The translations under genes and the position numbers were made by a program. Below the pieces are notes generated by a model. That model worked only from the letters and a program-made list of their open reading frames with translations. It was not told the DNA's origin and did no database searches. From contig NZ_CP063362.1 of NCBI RefSeq assembly GCF_016807805.1, positions 4,196,501-4,260,500 on the forward strand: a stretch of DNA of 64,000 nucleotides, written 5' to 3'. Shown here piece by piece: positions 36,321 through 45,870 of the stretch. Source of the stretch: Xanthobacter dioxanivorans (GTDB lineage: Bacteria > Pseudomonadota > Alphaproteobacteria > Rhizobiales > Xanthobacteraceae). Each line of letters opens with the position of its first letter. Position 1 is the first letter of the stretch.

Positions 36321-38081
36321 ATGAACGTCTACGCGATCTTCGCCGATCACGTGCGCGCAGCCGTCGCCGCCCTTGCCGCCGAAGGACAGGTCTCCCAGGG
36401 CCTCGACCTCGCCCGCGTGGTGGTCGAGCCGCCGCGCGATGCGAGCCACGGCGACCTCGCCACCAACGCCGCCATGGTGCTGGCCAAGGATGCGGGCGTG
36501 AAGCCGCGCGACCTCGCCGAGCGCATCGCCGGCAAGCTCATGCAGGTGCAGGGCGTCGCCAAGGTGGACGTGGCCGGGCCGGGCTTCATCAATATCGGCC
36601 TCGACGCCACCTTCTGGCCCGCCGTGCTCGCGGCGCTGCTGCGGCAGGGCCTGGATTTCGGCCGCTCCCCGCTCGGGGCCGGCGAGAAGGTGAACGTGGA
36701 ATACGTCTCCGCCAACCCCACGGGGCCCATGCATGTGGGCCATTGCCGGGGCGCGGTGTTCGGCGACGCGCTGGCGCGGCTGCTGGATTTCGCCGGCTTC
36801 GCCGTGACCAAGGAATATTACATCAACGATGCCGGCGCGCAGGTGGACGTGCTGGGCCGTTCCGCCTTCCTGCGCTACCGTGAGGCGGTGACCGGGGAGC
36901 CGGCGGACATTCCGGACGGGCTCTATCCGGGCGACTATCTCGTGCCCGTGGGCCAGGAGCTGGCCCGGATGCACGGCGGCGAATACATGGAGGCGCCGGA
37001 AGCCGAATGGCTGCCGATCTTCCGCAGCTTCGCCATCGGCGCCATGATGGTGATGATCCGCGACGACCTCGCGGCGCTGGGTATCGAGTTCGACGTGTTC
37101 TTCTCCGAACGGTCCCTTTCGGTGGGCGCCGTGGACAAGGTGGGCGCCACCATCGAGGCCCTGCGCACCACCGGCGAGGTCTATGAGGGCCGCCTGCCGC
37201 CGCCCAAGGGCGCGCCCATCGAGGATTGGGAGGATCGCGAGCAGACCCTGTTCCGCTCCACCGACTTCGGCGACGACGTGGACCGGCCGCTGAAGAAGTC
37301 GGACGGCAGCTACACCTATTTTGCCGGCGACATCGCCTACCACAAGGACAAGGTGGACCGCGGCTTCCTGAAGATGATCGACGTCTGGGGCGCCGACCAC
37401 GGCGGCTATGTGAAGCGCATGCAGGCGGCGGTGAAGGCGGTATCCGGCGGCAGGGCGTCGCTGGATGTGGAGTTGATCCAGCTGGTGCGCCTGTTCCGCG
37501 CCGGCGAGCCGGTGCGCATGTCCAAGCGCGCGGGCTCGTTCGTCACCCTGCGCGAGGTGGTGGACGAGGTGGGGCGCGACGCGGTGCGCTTCATGATGCT
37601 GTTCCGCAAGAACGACGCGCCGCTCGACTTCGACCTGGCCAAGGTGATCGAGCAGTCGCGCGAGAACCCGGTGTTCTACGTGCAGTATGCCCACGCCCGC
37701 GCCAAGTCGATCCTGCGCAACGCGGCCGAGGCGTTCAAGGACCTGCCGCGGGAAGCGGCGGCGTTCGCTGGGGCGCCGCTCGACCGACTCGACGACGAGG
37801 GCGAACTTCTCGTGCTGCGCCGGCTGGCCGGCTGGCCGCGGCTCATCGAGCAGGCGGCGGCGGCGCGGGAGCCCCATCGCATCGCGTTCTTCCTGCACGA
37901 TTTGGCCAGCGAGTTTCACGGCCAGTGGAACCGTGGAAAAGACTTGCCACATTTACGCTTCATTATGGAGAATGATCGAGAGTTGAGCTCGGCGCGCTTG
38001 GCATTGGTCCATGGCGTGGCTGCGGTGCTCGCCTCGGGTCTCAAAGTGCTGGGGGTGGAGGCCGTTGACGAGATGAAATGA
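36321..38081 (+). CDS. argS: Arginyl-tRNA synthetase
   Basis: A 586-residue class I aminoacyl-tRNA synthetase. The HIGH motif is [16 protein letters not shown] (about residue 134), and the KMSKS equivalent is [13 protein letters not shown] (about residue 395). The N-terminal Add1 domain ([20 protein letters not shown]) and C-terminal anticodon-binding DALR domain are both present, the latter ending EAVDEMK. The length is normal. It charges tRNA-Arg and is followed by the SPOR-domain gene, a common alphaproteobacterial order. Confidence 0.96.
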   Translation: MNVYAIFADHVRAAVAALAAEGQVSQGLDLARVVVEPPRDASHGDLATNAAMVLAKDAGVKPRDLAERIAGKLMQVQGVAKVDVAGPGFINIGLDATFWPAVLAALLRQGLDFGRSPLGAGEKVNVEYVSANPTGPMHVGHCRGAVFGDALARLLDFAGFAVTKEYYINDAGAQVDVLGRSAFLRYREAVTGEPADIPDGLYPGDYLVPVGQELARMHGGEYMEAPEAEWLPIFRSFAIGAMMVMIRDDLAALGIEFDVFFSERSLSVGAVDKVGATIEALRTTGEVYEGRLPPPKGAPIEDWEDREQTLFRSTDFGDDVDRPLKKSDGSYTYFAGDIAYHKDKVDRGFLKMIDVWGADHGGYVKRMQAAVKAVSGGRASLDVELIQLVRLFRAGEPVRMSKRAGSFVTLREVVDEVGRDAVRFMMLFRKNDAPLDFDLAKVIEQSRENPVFYVQYAHARAKSILRNAAEAFKDLPREAAAFAGAPLDRLDDEGELLVLRRLAGWPRLIEQAAAAREPHRIAFFLHDLASEFHGQWNRGKDLPHLRFIMENDRELSSARLALVHGVAAVLASGLKVLGVEAVDEMK

Positions 38082-38164
38082 TTGCCCGCCCCGCGCCCCG
38101 ACAGGGCGGTAGTGCCTGGGCCGGGATCCCCCCTCCGGGGCGAACGACAACGCATCGAGGCGAT

Positions 38165-40000
38165 ATGGGCGACGAAAGCAGGTTCCGCTACCGGCGTGAC
38201 GATGGTGCCGCGGAGCGCGTGATGCGCGAACGCAGCGCGCCAGCTTCCTCGGGCGGGGGTGACCCCCTCGCCGAGCTTGCCCGACTGATCGGTGACAACG
38301 ATCCGTTCGACGATTTCTCCGACATGCCGCCGCAGCAGGCCCCTCAGCGCCAGCTGACGGCGCCGCGCCCGGCCGCCGTGCCGCAGCCGGCCCATGCCGA
38401 TCCTCGCCAGGCGCAGCGCGCACCCGCTTATGCCGCTCCGGCCGCGCGCCAGCCCGCCGCCCAGCCGGCTGCCTATTACGACGAGGACGATACGGACGAC
38501 GATGCGACCGACTGGGCGCCCGCCCCGCAGGCCGCTCCCGCCGCCGCCCGGTACGCAAGTGCTCCGGCCCGCGTTGCGCCGTCTTCCCCCGCCTACCGCA
38601 CGCAGGCCGAGGCTTCTTCGCCCTATCCCACCCAGGACGGGACGGTTCGGCTCGGCTACGGCTCTCTCGCGCGGACCATGCCGGCGCGTCCGCAGCCGGC
38701 CGTGGTCGACGATGAGGACGACTACGAGGACGATGTCCCGGCCCGGCCGGCGGCCACGCAGGCCCGCGGCGGGCAGTCCTATGCCTCGCAGGGATATGCC
38801 GCCCCTCAGGCCTATGCCGACGATGACAACGATGATCACACCTATGATGATCGCGCCGCCTATGGTCGTGGCCAAGATCCGCGCCAAGGGACTGCTGCGC
38901 GTCCCGCCGAGCCGCGCTATGGCGAGGCCCGCCCGGCGGACGCCCGCTACGAGGACGCCCGAGCCTACGGCACGCGCCGCGATGATCGTGACGACGAGGA
39001 TGACGACCAGGCGGCCTACGCCTACTCCGCCCCCCGCCGGGACGACGACGCCTACGACGATTACGACGACGCCTACGATCCTGAATACGCCGACGAGGGC
39101 TATATGCCCCCCCACGGCGAGGACATCTACGACCAGGAGCCGCGCCGCCGCAGGGGGCGCATGGCGCTGCTGCTCGGCGTCTCCATCCTCGGCCTGCTGG
39201 TGGCCGGCGCGGCGGGCGTATTCGCCTACAACATGGCGGTGGGCAAGCACGCGATGAGTGCCAGCGGATCGCCGCCGGTGATCAAGGCCGACGCGGGCTC
39301 GTCCAAGACCGTCAATCCGACCCCGCCGCCGGCCGATCCGCAGCAGAAGCTCATCTACGACCGCCTCGGCGGCAATACCACCGCCGCCAACGAGCGGGTG
39401 GTGCCGCGCGAGGAGCAGCCGGTGGACGTGACCGCCGCCGTCTCCAAGTCCTACGCCGCCGCTCCGGATGCCGGCGCACCGTCCCAGCCGGCGCCGTCCG
39501 CCCAGGCCCAGGCGTCCACCCAGGCCCAGGTGTCCGCAGCCGGCGCCCCCAGCCTCAACGAGCCGAAGAAGGTCCGCACCCTCGCCGTCCGGGCCGACAG
39601 CGCCGCGCCGGCGGTGTCGGCCTCTCCGGTGACGGCCTATGCGGCCAATCCCGCGTCCTCGCTGCCCGACCCGGCCAGCGCGGCGACCGCCGCCGCGGCG
39701 CAGAATGCCGGCGCATCCAACGCCACCGCCATGCCGACGCCCCTGGCCAACGGCGCCTATGTGGTGCAGGTGGCGTCCCAGCGCACCGAGGCGGACGCCA
39801 ACGGCTCCTGGCGCGCGCTCCAGCAGAAATACCCGAACATTCTCGGCAGCTACCGGGCAAGCGTGAAGAAGGCCGACCTGGGTGACCGGGGCATCTTCTT
39901 CCGCGCCCAGGTGGGACCGTTCGCCACGCGCGACCAGGCCAACCAGCTCTGCCAGGCGCTCCACGCTCAGGGTGGGGACTGCATCGTCGCAAAGAACTGA
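38165..40000 (+). CDS. SPOR-domain membrane protein
   Basis: A 611-residue protein. It has a long, low-complexity cytoplasmic N-terminus (about 330 residues) rich in Ala, Pro, Tyr and Asp, with many DDD/YDD patches. A single membrane helix (MALLLGVSILGLLVAGAAGV, about residues 333-352) follows, then a Pro/Ala periplasmic linker and a C-terminal SPOR domain (GAYVVQVASQRTEADANGS to the end). SPOR domains bind denuded peptidoglycan glycan at division sites, so a role at the septum is likely. The large acidic N-terminus resembles the SPOR protein usually found after argS in Rhizobiales. Confidence 0.85.
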   Translation: MGDESRFRYRRDDGAAERVMRERSAPASSGGGDPLAELARLIGDNDPFDDFSDMPPQQAPQRQLTAPRPAAVPQPAHADPRQAQRAPAYAAPAARQPAAQPAAYYDEDDTDDDATDWAPAPQAAPAAARYASAPARVAPSSPAYRTQAEASSPYPTQDGTVRLGYGSLARTMPARPQPAVVDDEDDYEDDVPARPAATQARGGQSYASQGYAAPQAYADDDNDDHTYDDRAAYGRGQDPRQGTAARPAEPRYGEARPADARYEDARAYGTRRDDRDDEDDDQAAYAYSAPRRDDDAYDDYDDAYDPEYADEGYMPPHGEDIYDQEPRRRRGRMALLLGVSILGLLVAGAAGVFAYNMAVGKHAMSASGSPPVIKADAGSSKTVNPTPPPADPQQKLIYDRLGGNTTAANERVVPREEQPVDVTAAVSKSYAAAPDAGAPSQPAPSAQAQASTQAQVSAAGAPSLNEPKKVRTLAVRADSAAPAVSASPVTAYAANPASSLPDPASAATAAAAQNAGASNATAMPTPLANGAYVVQVASQRTEADANGSWRALQQKYPNILGSYRASVKKADLGDRGIFFRAQVGPFATRDQANQLCQALHAQGGDCIVAKN

Positions 40001-40050
40001 GGGTGACCGGCTGACGGATCCGCTCGCGATCGTCAGGCCGTCTCAGGAAT

Positions 40051-40086
40051 AAGGGCCGCCGGTTCCCGCGAGGGACGGCGGCCCTT
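40051..40086. terminator. Bidirectional terminator hairpin
   Basis: AAGGGCCGCCG (40051-40061) and CGGCGGCCCTT (40076-40086) form a perfect 11-bp stem between two convergent genes (SPOR protein and DUF815 ATPase). AA on one side and TT on the other suit both directions. Confidence 0.75.
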
Positions 40087-40091
40087 CCGAT

Positions 40092-40982
40092 TCACGCCGC
40101 CTTGAGCGGCACGCCGAGGCGGCCGGCGAGATCCTGCACGAACTGGTAGGCGGTGCGGCCCGAGCGGGCGCCACGGGTGGTCGCCCATTCGAGCGCCTGC
40201 GGCCGCCATGCCTCTTCGCCGACCGGCAGGCCGTGGTGCGCCACATAGGCCGCCACCATGGCGAGGTATTCGTCCTGGCTGCACTTGTGGAAGCCCAGCC
40301 ACAGGCCGAACCGGTCGGAGAGGGAGACCTTCTCCTCCACCGCCTCGCCGGGATTGATGGCGGTGGAGCGCTCGTTCTCCATCATGTCCCGGGGCAGCAG
40401 GTGGCGCCGGTTGGAGGTGGCGTAGAAGATCACATTGTCCGGACGCCCCTCGATGCCACCCTCCAGCACCGCCTTGAGCGACTTGTAGGAGGTATCATCC
40501 GCGTCGAAGGACAGGTCGTCGCAGAAGACGATGAAACGGTGGGCGGAGCGGCGCACCAGCCCCATGAGCAGCGGCAGGCTCTCGATATCCTCGCGATGGA
40601 TCTCCACCAGCTTCAGCCGGGGGCCGTCCGGGGATGCCTGCGCGCGGTTGATGGACGCATGGGCGGCCTTGACCAGCGAGCTCTTGCCCATGCCGCGGGC
40701 GCCCCACAGCAGGGCGTTGTTGGCCGGCAGGCCGCGGGCGAAGCGCTCGGTGTTCTCGATCAGCTGGTCGCGCACGCGGTCGATGCCCTGCAGCAGCTCC
40801 ATCTCCACCCGGTTCACCCGCGGCACCGGCTCGAAGCGGGCGGGCTCGGTGGCCCACACGAACGCGTCGGCGGCATCGAAATCGGGCTTGGCGATGGGGG
40901 CGGGGGCGAGGCGCTCCAGCGCGTCCGCGATGCGGGCAAGCAAGGCAAAGGTGGCGGTCTCGGTTTCCTGTCGATCTGGCAT
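40092..40982 (-). CDS. DUF815 family AAA+ ATPase
   Basis: A 296-residue ATPase. Walker A is LLWGARGMGKSSLVKA (about residue 85). FIVFCDDLSFDADDTSYKSLK gives a Walker B-type acidic pair, and VIFYATSNRRHLLPRDM resembles sensor 1. This matches the DUF815 family, common in proteobacteria but with no settled function. ATG 40982 (MPDRQETETATFALL) is the natural start; the longer frame upstream is Arg-rich. It is convergent with the SPOR gene across the hairpin at 40051. Confidence 0.85.
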   Translation of the reverse strand: MPDRQETETATFALLARIADALERLAPAPIAKPDFDAADAFVWATEPARFEPVPRVNRVEMELLQGIDRVRDQLIENTERFARGLPANNALLWGARGMGKSSLVKAAHASINRAQASPDGPRLKLVEIHREDIESLPLLMGLVRRSAHRFIVFCDDLSFDADDTSYKSLKAVLEGGIEGRPDNVIFYATSNRRHLLPRDMMENERSTAINPGEAVEEKVSLSDRFGLWLGFHKCSQDEYLAMVAAYVAHHGLPVGEEAWRPQALEWATTRGARSGRTAYQFVQDLAGRLGVPLKAA

Positions 40983-41185
40983 CTTGGTCCTCCCGGTGGC
41001 GGGATAGGACCCCGCTCGCCCGCCCGCAAGGCACCGGCGTGCGTTCGGCCGGCGCGAGCCATGCGCGGATCGCATGCAGCGGGGGGCGGCGGCCTTCGGC
41101 AAGGCTGCCTTAACTTCTCCGCATGCATCTGGGATGAACCCGATACCCGCGGCGCCGCCCGCGCCCGTTCTGCCGGAGGATGCCG

Positions 41186-41821
41186 ATGATGCCCCGCACC
41201 GCGCTCCTTTTGCCCGTCCTCGTCGCGCTCGCCGGCCCTGCGCTGGCGGACGGGCAGGTGGTGGCGAAGACGTCCCTCAACCCGGACGGCACTACGTCCA
41301 TGACCTATTCCAGCGCGGTGGACGACCTGGGCACCGTGTTCGGCATGGACCTGTCGACGGCGGCGGCGAGCGCCGCGCCCGTCCCGGCCGCCGGGGCGAG
41401 CGATCTTGCCGGCACCGCTTATGCCAAGGTCTCGCTGCGGAGCCTGCCCGACTGGATGCTGTGGCAGAAGAATACGGTGAATGTCTCGCTCAGCCCCACG
41501 GACGCCAGGGGCAAGGTCGCCACCACCTTCGAGCGCACCATTCCCCTCGTGGACGGCATCGACGCGGTGTTCGCCGACAGCTATGCGGTCGCCGGCGGAG
41601 CGCAGGCGTGGGAGACCGACAAGACGGTGAGCCTGAAGCTGGCCGAGACGGGCACCACCTTCTCCCTGGCCACCAAGGCGACGCAGGAGACCCCGAAGCT
41701 GCTGCCCTCGGTGAGCGCGCAGCAGAAGCTGTTCGGCGACGTCAGCGTCACCACCTCGCTCGCCGATACGGGCTCGACCCTCAACAAGAGCATCACCGCC
41801 GGCTTCTCCCACCGCTGGTGA
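41186..41821 (+). CDS. Secreted hypothetical protein
   Basis: A 211-residue protein with a Sec signal peptide (MPRTALLLPVLVALAGPALA, then DG). The mature part is rich in Ser, Thr and Val with alternating hydrophobic residues and ends in an aromatic (SHRW), as outer-membrane beta-barrel proteins often do. I know no family. I prefer ATG 41186 over 41180 because GGAGG at 41175-41179 is then 6 bases away. It is convergent with the TauE/SafE gene, 4 bp apart. Confidence 0.65.
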   Translation: MMPRTALLLPVLVALAGPALADGQVVAKTSLNPDGTTSMTYSSAVDDLGTVFGMDLSTAAASAAPVPAAGASDLAGTAYAKVSLRSLPDWMLWQKNTVNVSLSPTDARGKVATTFERTIPLVDGIDAVFADSYAVAGGAQAWETDKTVSLKLAETGTTFSLATKATQETPKLLPSVSAQQKLFGDVSVTTSLADTGSTLNKSITAGFSHRW

Positions 41822-41825
41822 GCGG

Positions 41826-42662
41826 TCAGCCGGTGATCACGGCGTAGAGGAAGCGCGCCGCGATCAGCAGCATGAACAGGCCGAAGGCCATCTCCAGGTG
41901 CCGGCGGGCGAGCCGGTGTGCGAGGCGCGCCCCGAACGGCGCGACGAAGGCGGCCAGGGGCGCGATGCACAGGAAGCCGATCACCGACACGTAGCCGATG
42001 GACAAGGGCGGCAGCTCGGACAGGTGCGGCCAGCCGGCGATGGCATAGCCGATGACGCCGGGGATGGGGATGATGATGCCGATGCCGGCGGACGTGGCCA
42101 CCGCCGCGTGGATCGGCACGCCGTACAGCAGCAGGATGTTGGTGGCGATGCCGCCGCCGGAGATCCCCACCAGGGACGAGGCCAGGCCGATGAAGAAGCC
42201 GTAGGCCCGCATGGCGCCGGCGCCCGGCAGGTGGTCGGAGACTGTGATGTCGTTGCGGCCGACGAGGCTTTTCAGCCCGAGCAGGCCGATGACCAGCACG
42301 AAGGCGGCCTGCAGCACCCGTCCCGGCGCCACCGCCGCGATGGCGCTTCCGGCGATGATGCCGATGATGGCCGGCGCGCGCCAGGTGCGCACCACCCCCG
42401 GCAGCACCGCGCCCTTGGCCATGTGGGCCCGTTGGGAGGTGATGGCGGTGGGGATGATGACCGCCAGCGAGGTGCCGACACACAGTTGCATCCGCACGGA
42501 ATCGCTCACCCCGATGATGCCGAACACCTCGTAGAGCACCGGCACGATGACCCCGCCCCCGCCCACGCCGAACAGCCCGGCGATCAGCCCGGTGAGCACG
42601 CCGCCCGCCAGAAGCGCGGCGAGCAGGACGGCCAGTTCATCGAGGGGGACGGATTGCAGCAT
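41826..42662 (-). CDS. TauE/SafE-family permease
   Basis: A 278-residue membrane protein with about eight predicted helices. The duplicated Gly-rich motifs typical of the family are seen as GLIAGLFGVGGGGVIVPVLY in the first half and SSLVGISGGGIATNILLL in the second. The family exports sulfite, sulfoacetate and related organic anions; the substrate cannot be read from the sequence. ATG 42662 starts MLQSVPLDELAVLL. Confidence 0.88.
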   Translation of the reverse strand: MLQSVPLDELAVLLAALLAGGVLTGLIAGLFGVGGGGVIVPVLYEVFGIIGVSDSVRMQLCVGTSLAVIIPTAITSQRAHMAKGAVLPGVVRTWRAPAIIGIIAGSAIAAVAPGRVLQAAFVLVIGLLGLKSLVGRNDITVSDHLPGAGAMRAYGFFIGLASSLVGISGGGIATNILLLYGVPIHAAVATSAGIGIIIPIPGVIGYAIAGWPHLSELPPLSIGYVSVIGFLCIAPLAAFVAPFGARLAHRLARRHLEMAFGLFMLLIAARFLYAVITG

Positions 42663-42854
42663 GGGATGTCCGGGGCAGGCGGAACACCGGTCGCGCGACG
42701 GCCGGTTCAGCCGGCGCGGACCGGAAACGGGAAGACGGGGGCGATCAAGTGGCGTGGATTCGGTCTTCTGTCCACCATCCGCGCCGCATGCGGCGCGGGC
42801 CAAGCCGCGCATTCCACGCAGGCCTGGCGCAATGGGGAGGCGGCGGCGGGCCGA

Positions 42855-43847
42855 TCAGGCGGCGATGGGATCGCGCCGGCGCACCTCGTCCACGGCGGAG
42901 CGCAGCACGTCGAGCCCGGCGCCCGGCATGATGGCCTCGGTCGACAGGCGCCGGCGGAAGATGCGCGCGCCCTTGCGGCCGCCGAACAGGCCCAGCATGT
43001 GGCGGGTGATGTCGCTGAGGCGGCCGCCGGCCTCAAGGTGCCGCGCCACATAGGGCTCGAACGCCTCCAGCGCCGCGAAGGTATCCGCATGAGGTGCGGG
43101 GGCGCCGAAGAGGAGCGGGTCCACCGCGTGCAGCAGCTCCGGCTCATGGTAGGCCGCCCGCCCCAGCATCATGCCGTCGAGGCCGTGGCCCTCGGCCAGC
43201 CCCTGCTCCAGGCTGGTCAGGCCCCCATTGAGGGAGATGGGCAGGTCCGGCAGGCGCGCTTTCAGCCGCCGCACCCGGTCGTAGTCGAGGGGCGGGATAT
43301 CCCGGTTCTCGCGGGGCGACAGGCCATTCAGCCACGCCTTGCGGGCATGGACGATGAGCCCGTCCACCCCCGCCGCCACCACCGCGTCGGCGAGGGTGTC
43401 CAGGGCTTCCTCGGGGTCCTGCTCGTCCACGCCGATGCGGCACTTGACGGTGACCGGAAGCGTGACGGCGGCCTTCATGGCGGCGACGCTGTCGGCGACG
43501 GTGCCGGGCTCGCGCATGAGGCAGGCGCCGAAATTGCCGCCCTGCACCCGGTCGGAGGGGCAGCCCACGTTCAGGTTGATCTCGTCATAGCCGAAATCGG
43601 CGCAGATGCGGGCCGCCTGCGCGAGCTGCGCCGGATCGCTGCCGCCGAGCTGCACCGCCACCGGGTGTTCGTTCGCCGCGAAGCCGAGCAGCCGGTCGCG
43701 GTCGCCATGCAGGATGGCGGGGGCGGTGACCATTTCCGTATAAAGCCGCGCATGGCGCGAGAAGGTACGATGGAAGGCGCGGCAGTGCCGGTCCGTCCAA
43801 TCCATCATGGGCGCAATGGCAAATCCAAATGATTGATTTTTCGACAT
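42855..43847 (-). CDS. dusA: tRNA-dihydrouridine synthase A
   Basis: A 330-residue flavin enzyme that reduces U20/U20a in tRNA. It has FAIAPMMDWTDRHCRAFHR at the N-terminus, AVQLGGSDP, LNVGCPSDRVQGGNFGACLM with the catalytic Cys, VKCRIGVDE and the FMN-phosphate motif LNGGL. ATG 43847 is chosen. The DNA directly upstream is AT-rich with short repeats and carries an integrase fragment pointing the other way. The 5' end of dusA is a known attachment site for prophages and islands. Confidence 0.94.
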   Translation of the reverse strand: MSKNQSFGFAIAPMMDWTDRHCRAFHRTFSRHARLYTEMVTAPAILHGDRDRLLGFAANEHPVAVQLGGSDPAQLAQAARICADFGYDEINLNVGCPSDRVQGGNFGACLMREPGTVADSVAAMKAAVTLPVTVKCRIGVDEQDPEEALDTLADAVVAAGVDGLIVHARKAWLNGLSPRENRDIPPLDYDRVRRLKARLPDLPISLNGGLTSLEQGLAEGHGLDGMMLGRAAYHEPELLHAVDPLLFGAPAPHADTFAALEAFEPYVARHLEAGGRLSDITRHMLGLFGGRKGARIFRRRLSTEAIMPGAGLDVLRSAVDEVRRRDPIAA

Positions 43848-43932
43848 TATCTTTGTGGTTTCAAGGCATTGGGCCGCGTCGTGTGCACTCGATTTTTCGC
43901 CACGATACGCCCCAATTTCCGATTTTTCGACG
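43835..43932. repeat. Three short direct repeats at the dusA 5' end
   Basis: GATTTTTCG recurs from about 43835, at 43891 and at 43921, the first overlapping the dusA start. GTGTGCAC (43881-43888) and GTGCACAC (43943-43950) add an inverted pair. This could be a remnant attachment or integrase-binding region, or regulatory sequence of dusA. Confidence 0.45.
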
Positions 43933-43964
43933 CGTGAGTGCGGTGCACACAGAGCGCGCACGGA

Positions 43965-44171
43965 TTGGCGACCCTCCCTATACTAAAATCCGGCTCCTGG
44001 AGAACCCAGATCCGTCGGAAGGGGCAGTACGTCAGCGAGACGTTCCTGCGCCGCAAGGATGCCGGGGAATGGGCGCTCGACATGGAGCGCCGCATCGATC
44101 GCCAGGAACCCGCCGTCACGCGCAGGTCGCGTGACGCGAAACGCTTCCGCGCTCACGCGGCGCCGTGGTGA
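43965..44171 (+). pseudogene. Truncated tyrosine-recombinase (integrase) N-terminus
   Basis: The frame from TTG 43965 reads LPILKSGSWRTQIRRKGQYV and continues SETFLRRKDAGEWALDMERR and IDRQEP. This is the AP2-like/SAM-like N-terminal pattern of phage and island integrases. After about 50 residues the similarity stops and the frame ends at 44171, where the convergent OYE gene begins. The catalytic core (R..HxxR..Y) is absent. It lies immediately 5' of dusA in the orientation expected for a dusA-targeting integrase, so I read it as the scar of an integrated element. Confidence 0.6.
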
Positions 44172-44204
44172 AGGTGCGCGTCGTCGGTCTGCGACAGCCG
44201 GGCG

Positions 44205-45317
44205 TCAGCGCGCGCCCGTAAGGGTCTCGCCGAACAGCTGGCGATTGCCGGAGGGCTGGCAGCGCCAGTATTGGGGGGCGGCCTCCACGCTGGCGCCCAG
44301 CTCCGCCGCCGCATGCCAGGGCCAGCGCGGGTCGTAGAGGAGGCCGCGGGCCAGGGCCACCATGTCGGCCTCGCCCGTGGCGACGATGCGCTCCGCCAGG
44401 GCCGGCTGGGTGATGAGCCCCACCGCCACGGTGGGCATGCCCGTCGCCGCCTTCACCGCCGCCGCGAATGGCACCTGGTAGCCGGCACCGAGGGTGATCT
44501 TCTGCAGGGGGGACACTCCCCCCGACGACACGTCGATGAAGTCCGCGCCATGGGCCTTCAGCGCGCGGGCGAAGACGATGGACTGGTCGAGGTCCCAGCC
44601 GCCCTCCACCCAGTCGGTGGCGGAGATGCGCATGCCCACCGGCCGGTCGTCCGGAAACGCGGCGCGCACGGCATCGAACACCTCCAGCGGGAAGCGCATG
44701 CGGTTCTCCAGCGAGCCGCCATAGGCATCGGTGCGCCGGTTGGCGAGGGGCGAGAGGAACTGGTGCAGCAGATAGCCGTGGGCGCCATGGAGCTCGATGG
44801 CGTCGATGCCGAGGCGCGCCGCCCTTCGTGCCGCCGATACGAAGGCCGTGCGCACCCGCGCGAGGCCCTCCGCGTCCAGCGCCTGGGGCGGCGGTTCGCT
44901 CTCCTTGTGGGGCACGGCGGACGGAGCGAAGGGATGCCAGCCGCCCGCCTCCGGCGGGAGCAGGGCGCCGCCCTTCCAGGGCACATTGCTCGACGCCTTG
45001 CGCCCCGCATGGCCGAGCTGCACCGCGACCGGCATGCGCGAATAGGCGCGCACCGCGGTGAGAACGCGGGCGAGGGCTGCTTCGGTGCGGTCGTCCCACA
45101 GGCCGAGGTCGTGCGGAGAGATGCGGCCGGCCGGCTCCACCGCCGTCGCCTCCAGGCACAGCAGGCCCGCGCCGGAAAGGGCCATCTGGCCGAGGTGGAT
45201 CAGGTGCCAGTCGGTGGCGGCGCCCTCGTCCGCCGAATATTGGCACATGGGGGACACGACGATGCGGTTGGCCAGCGTGACGCCCCGCAGGGCCAGGGGG
45301 GAGAACAGGGCGCTCAT
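44205..45317 (-). CDS. Old yellow enzyme family NADH:flavin oxidoreductase (YqjM-like)
   Basis: A 370-residue FMN-dependent ene-reductase. It has NRIVVSPMCQYSA (YqjM-type Cys near the flavin), QLGHAGRKAS, ELHGAHGYLLHQFLSPLANR with the GYLLHQFLSP hallmark, NRMRFPLEV, and MVALARGLLYDPRWP at the C-terminus. It reduces activated C=C bonds with NAD(P)H. It is the last gene of the minus-strand catabolic group. A reductive step on a ring or an unsaturated intermediate would suit the enamidase route proposed here, but that link is an inference. Confidence 0.92.
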   Translation of the reverse strand: MSALFSPLALRGVTLANRIVVSPMCQYSADEGAATDWHLIHLGQMALSGAGLLCLEATAVEPAGRISPHDLGLWDDRTEAALARVLTAVRAYSRMPVAVQLGHAGRKASSNVPWKGGALLPPEAGGWHPFAPSAVPHKESEPPPQALDAEGLARVRTAFVSAARRAARLGIDAIELHGAHGYLLHQFLSPLANRRTDAYGGSLENRMRFPLEVFDAVRAAFPDDRPVGMRISATDWVEGGWDLDQSIVFARALKAHGADFIDVSSGGVSPLQKITLGAGYQVPFAAAVKAATGMPTVAVGLITQPALAERIVATGEADMVALARGLLYDPRWPWHAAAELGASVEAAPQYWRCQPSGNRQLFGETLTGAR

Positions 45318-45395
45318 GGGGCTCGCCAGTTTGGGGAGGGCAGGGGAACGGCATTGTCGGCCAAGACGGTCGGCGCGTGGATGGACCGCTGGGCC

Positions 45396-45791
45396 TCAGG
45401 GTGCATCAAGCACGCCCGGGTCCGCGTAGGAGACATGGGCGCTGACGATGCGCCAGCCCTCCGGCAGGCGCACCCAGGCCTGGCTCTGGCGGCCGATGCG
45501 GGTCTCCCCCTCGTTGCGGAACACCGCATTGGCGCTCGCCATATGGGTGCCGAAGGTGGTGACCACGTAGGACAGGAGCGCGCGCGGCCGCGGCGCGGCG
45601 GGGCGGGCCGCACGGAAGGCGACGATGGCGTCGCGGCCGTAGAGGTGCTCCGCGGCGCCGAAGCGCAGGGTGAGCGGGCTGTCCCAGAACAGGTCCCGCA
45701 GCGCATCGAGATCGTTGGCGACCAGCGCCGCCTCATAGCTGAGGAAGGCGGCCTCGGCCTCGGCATGCACATCCGGCAGATCGATATTCAT
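45396..45791 (-). CDS. AtzH/HpxZ-like protein (SnoaL fold)
   Basis: A 131-residue NTF2/SnoaL-like protein. VHAEAEAAFLSYEAALVAND, LFWDSPLTLRFGAAEHLYGR and RIGRQSQAWVRLPEGWRIV match the AtzH/HpxZ (DUF3225) pattern. Family members act beside amidases in ureide and s-triazine degradation; AtzH decarboxylates 1-carboxybiuret. Here it sits between the OYE gene and a metallo-beta-lactamase-fold hydrolase, so it may handle a small amide or carbamate released from the ring substrate. Confidence 0.8.
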   Translation of the reverse strand: MNIDLPDVHAEAEAAFLSYEAALVANDLDALRDLFWDSPLTLRFGAAEHLYGRDAIVAFRAARPAAPRPRALLSYVVTTFGTHMASANAVFRNEGETRIGRQSQAWVRLPEGWRIVSAHVSYADPGVLDAP

Positions 45792-45870
45792 GGCGGGTCC
45801 TCTTGCCATCGGCCCCGGTACGCGACCGGAGCCGGGTGGGTTCGCGCACGGGCCGCGCAGGCGTCGGGCG

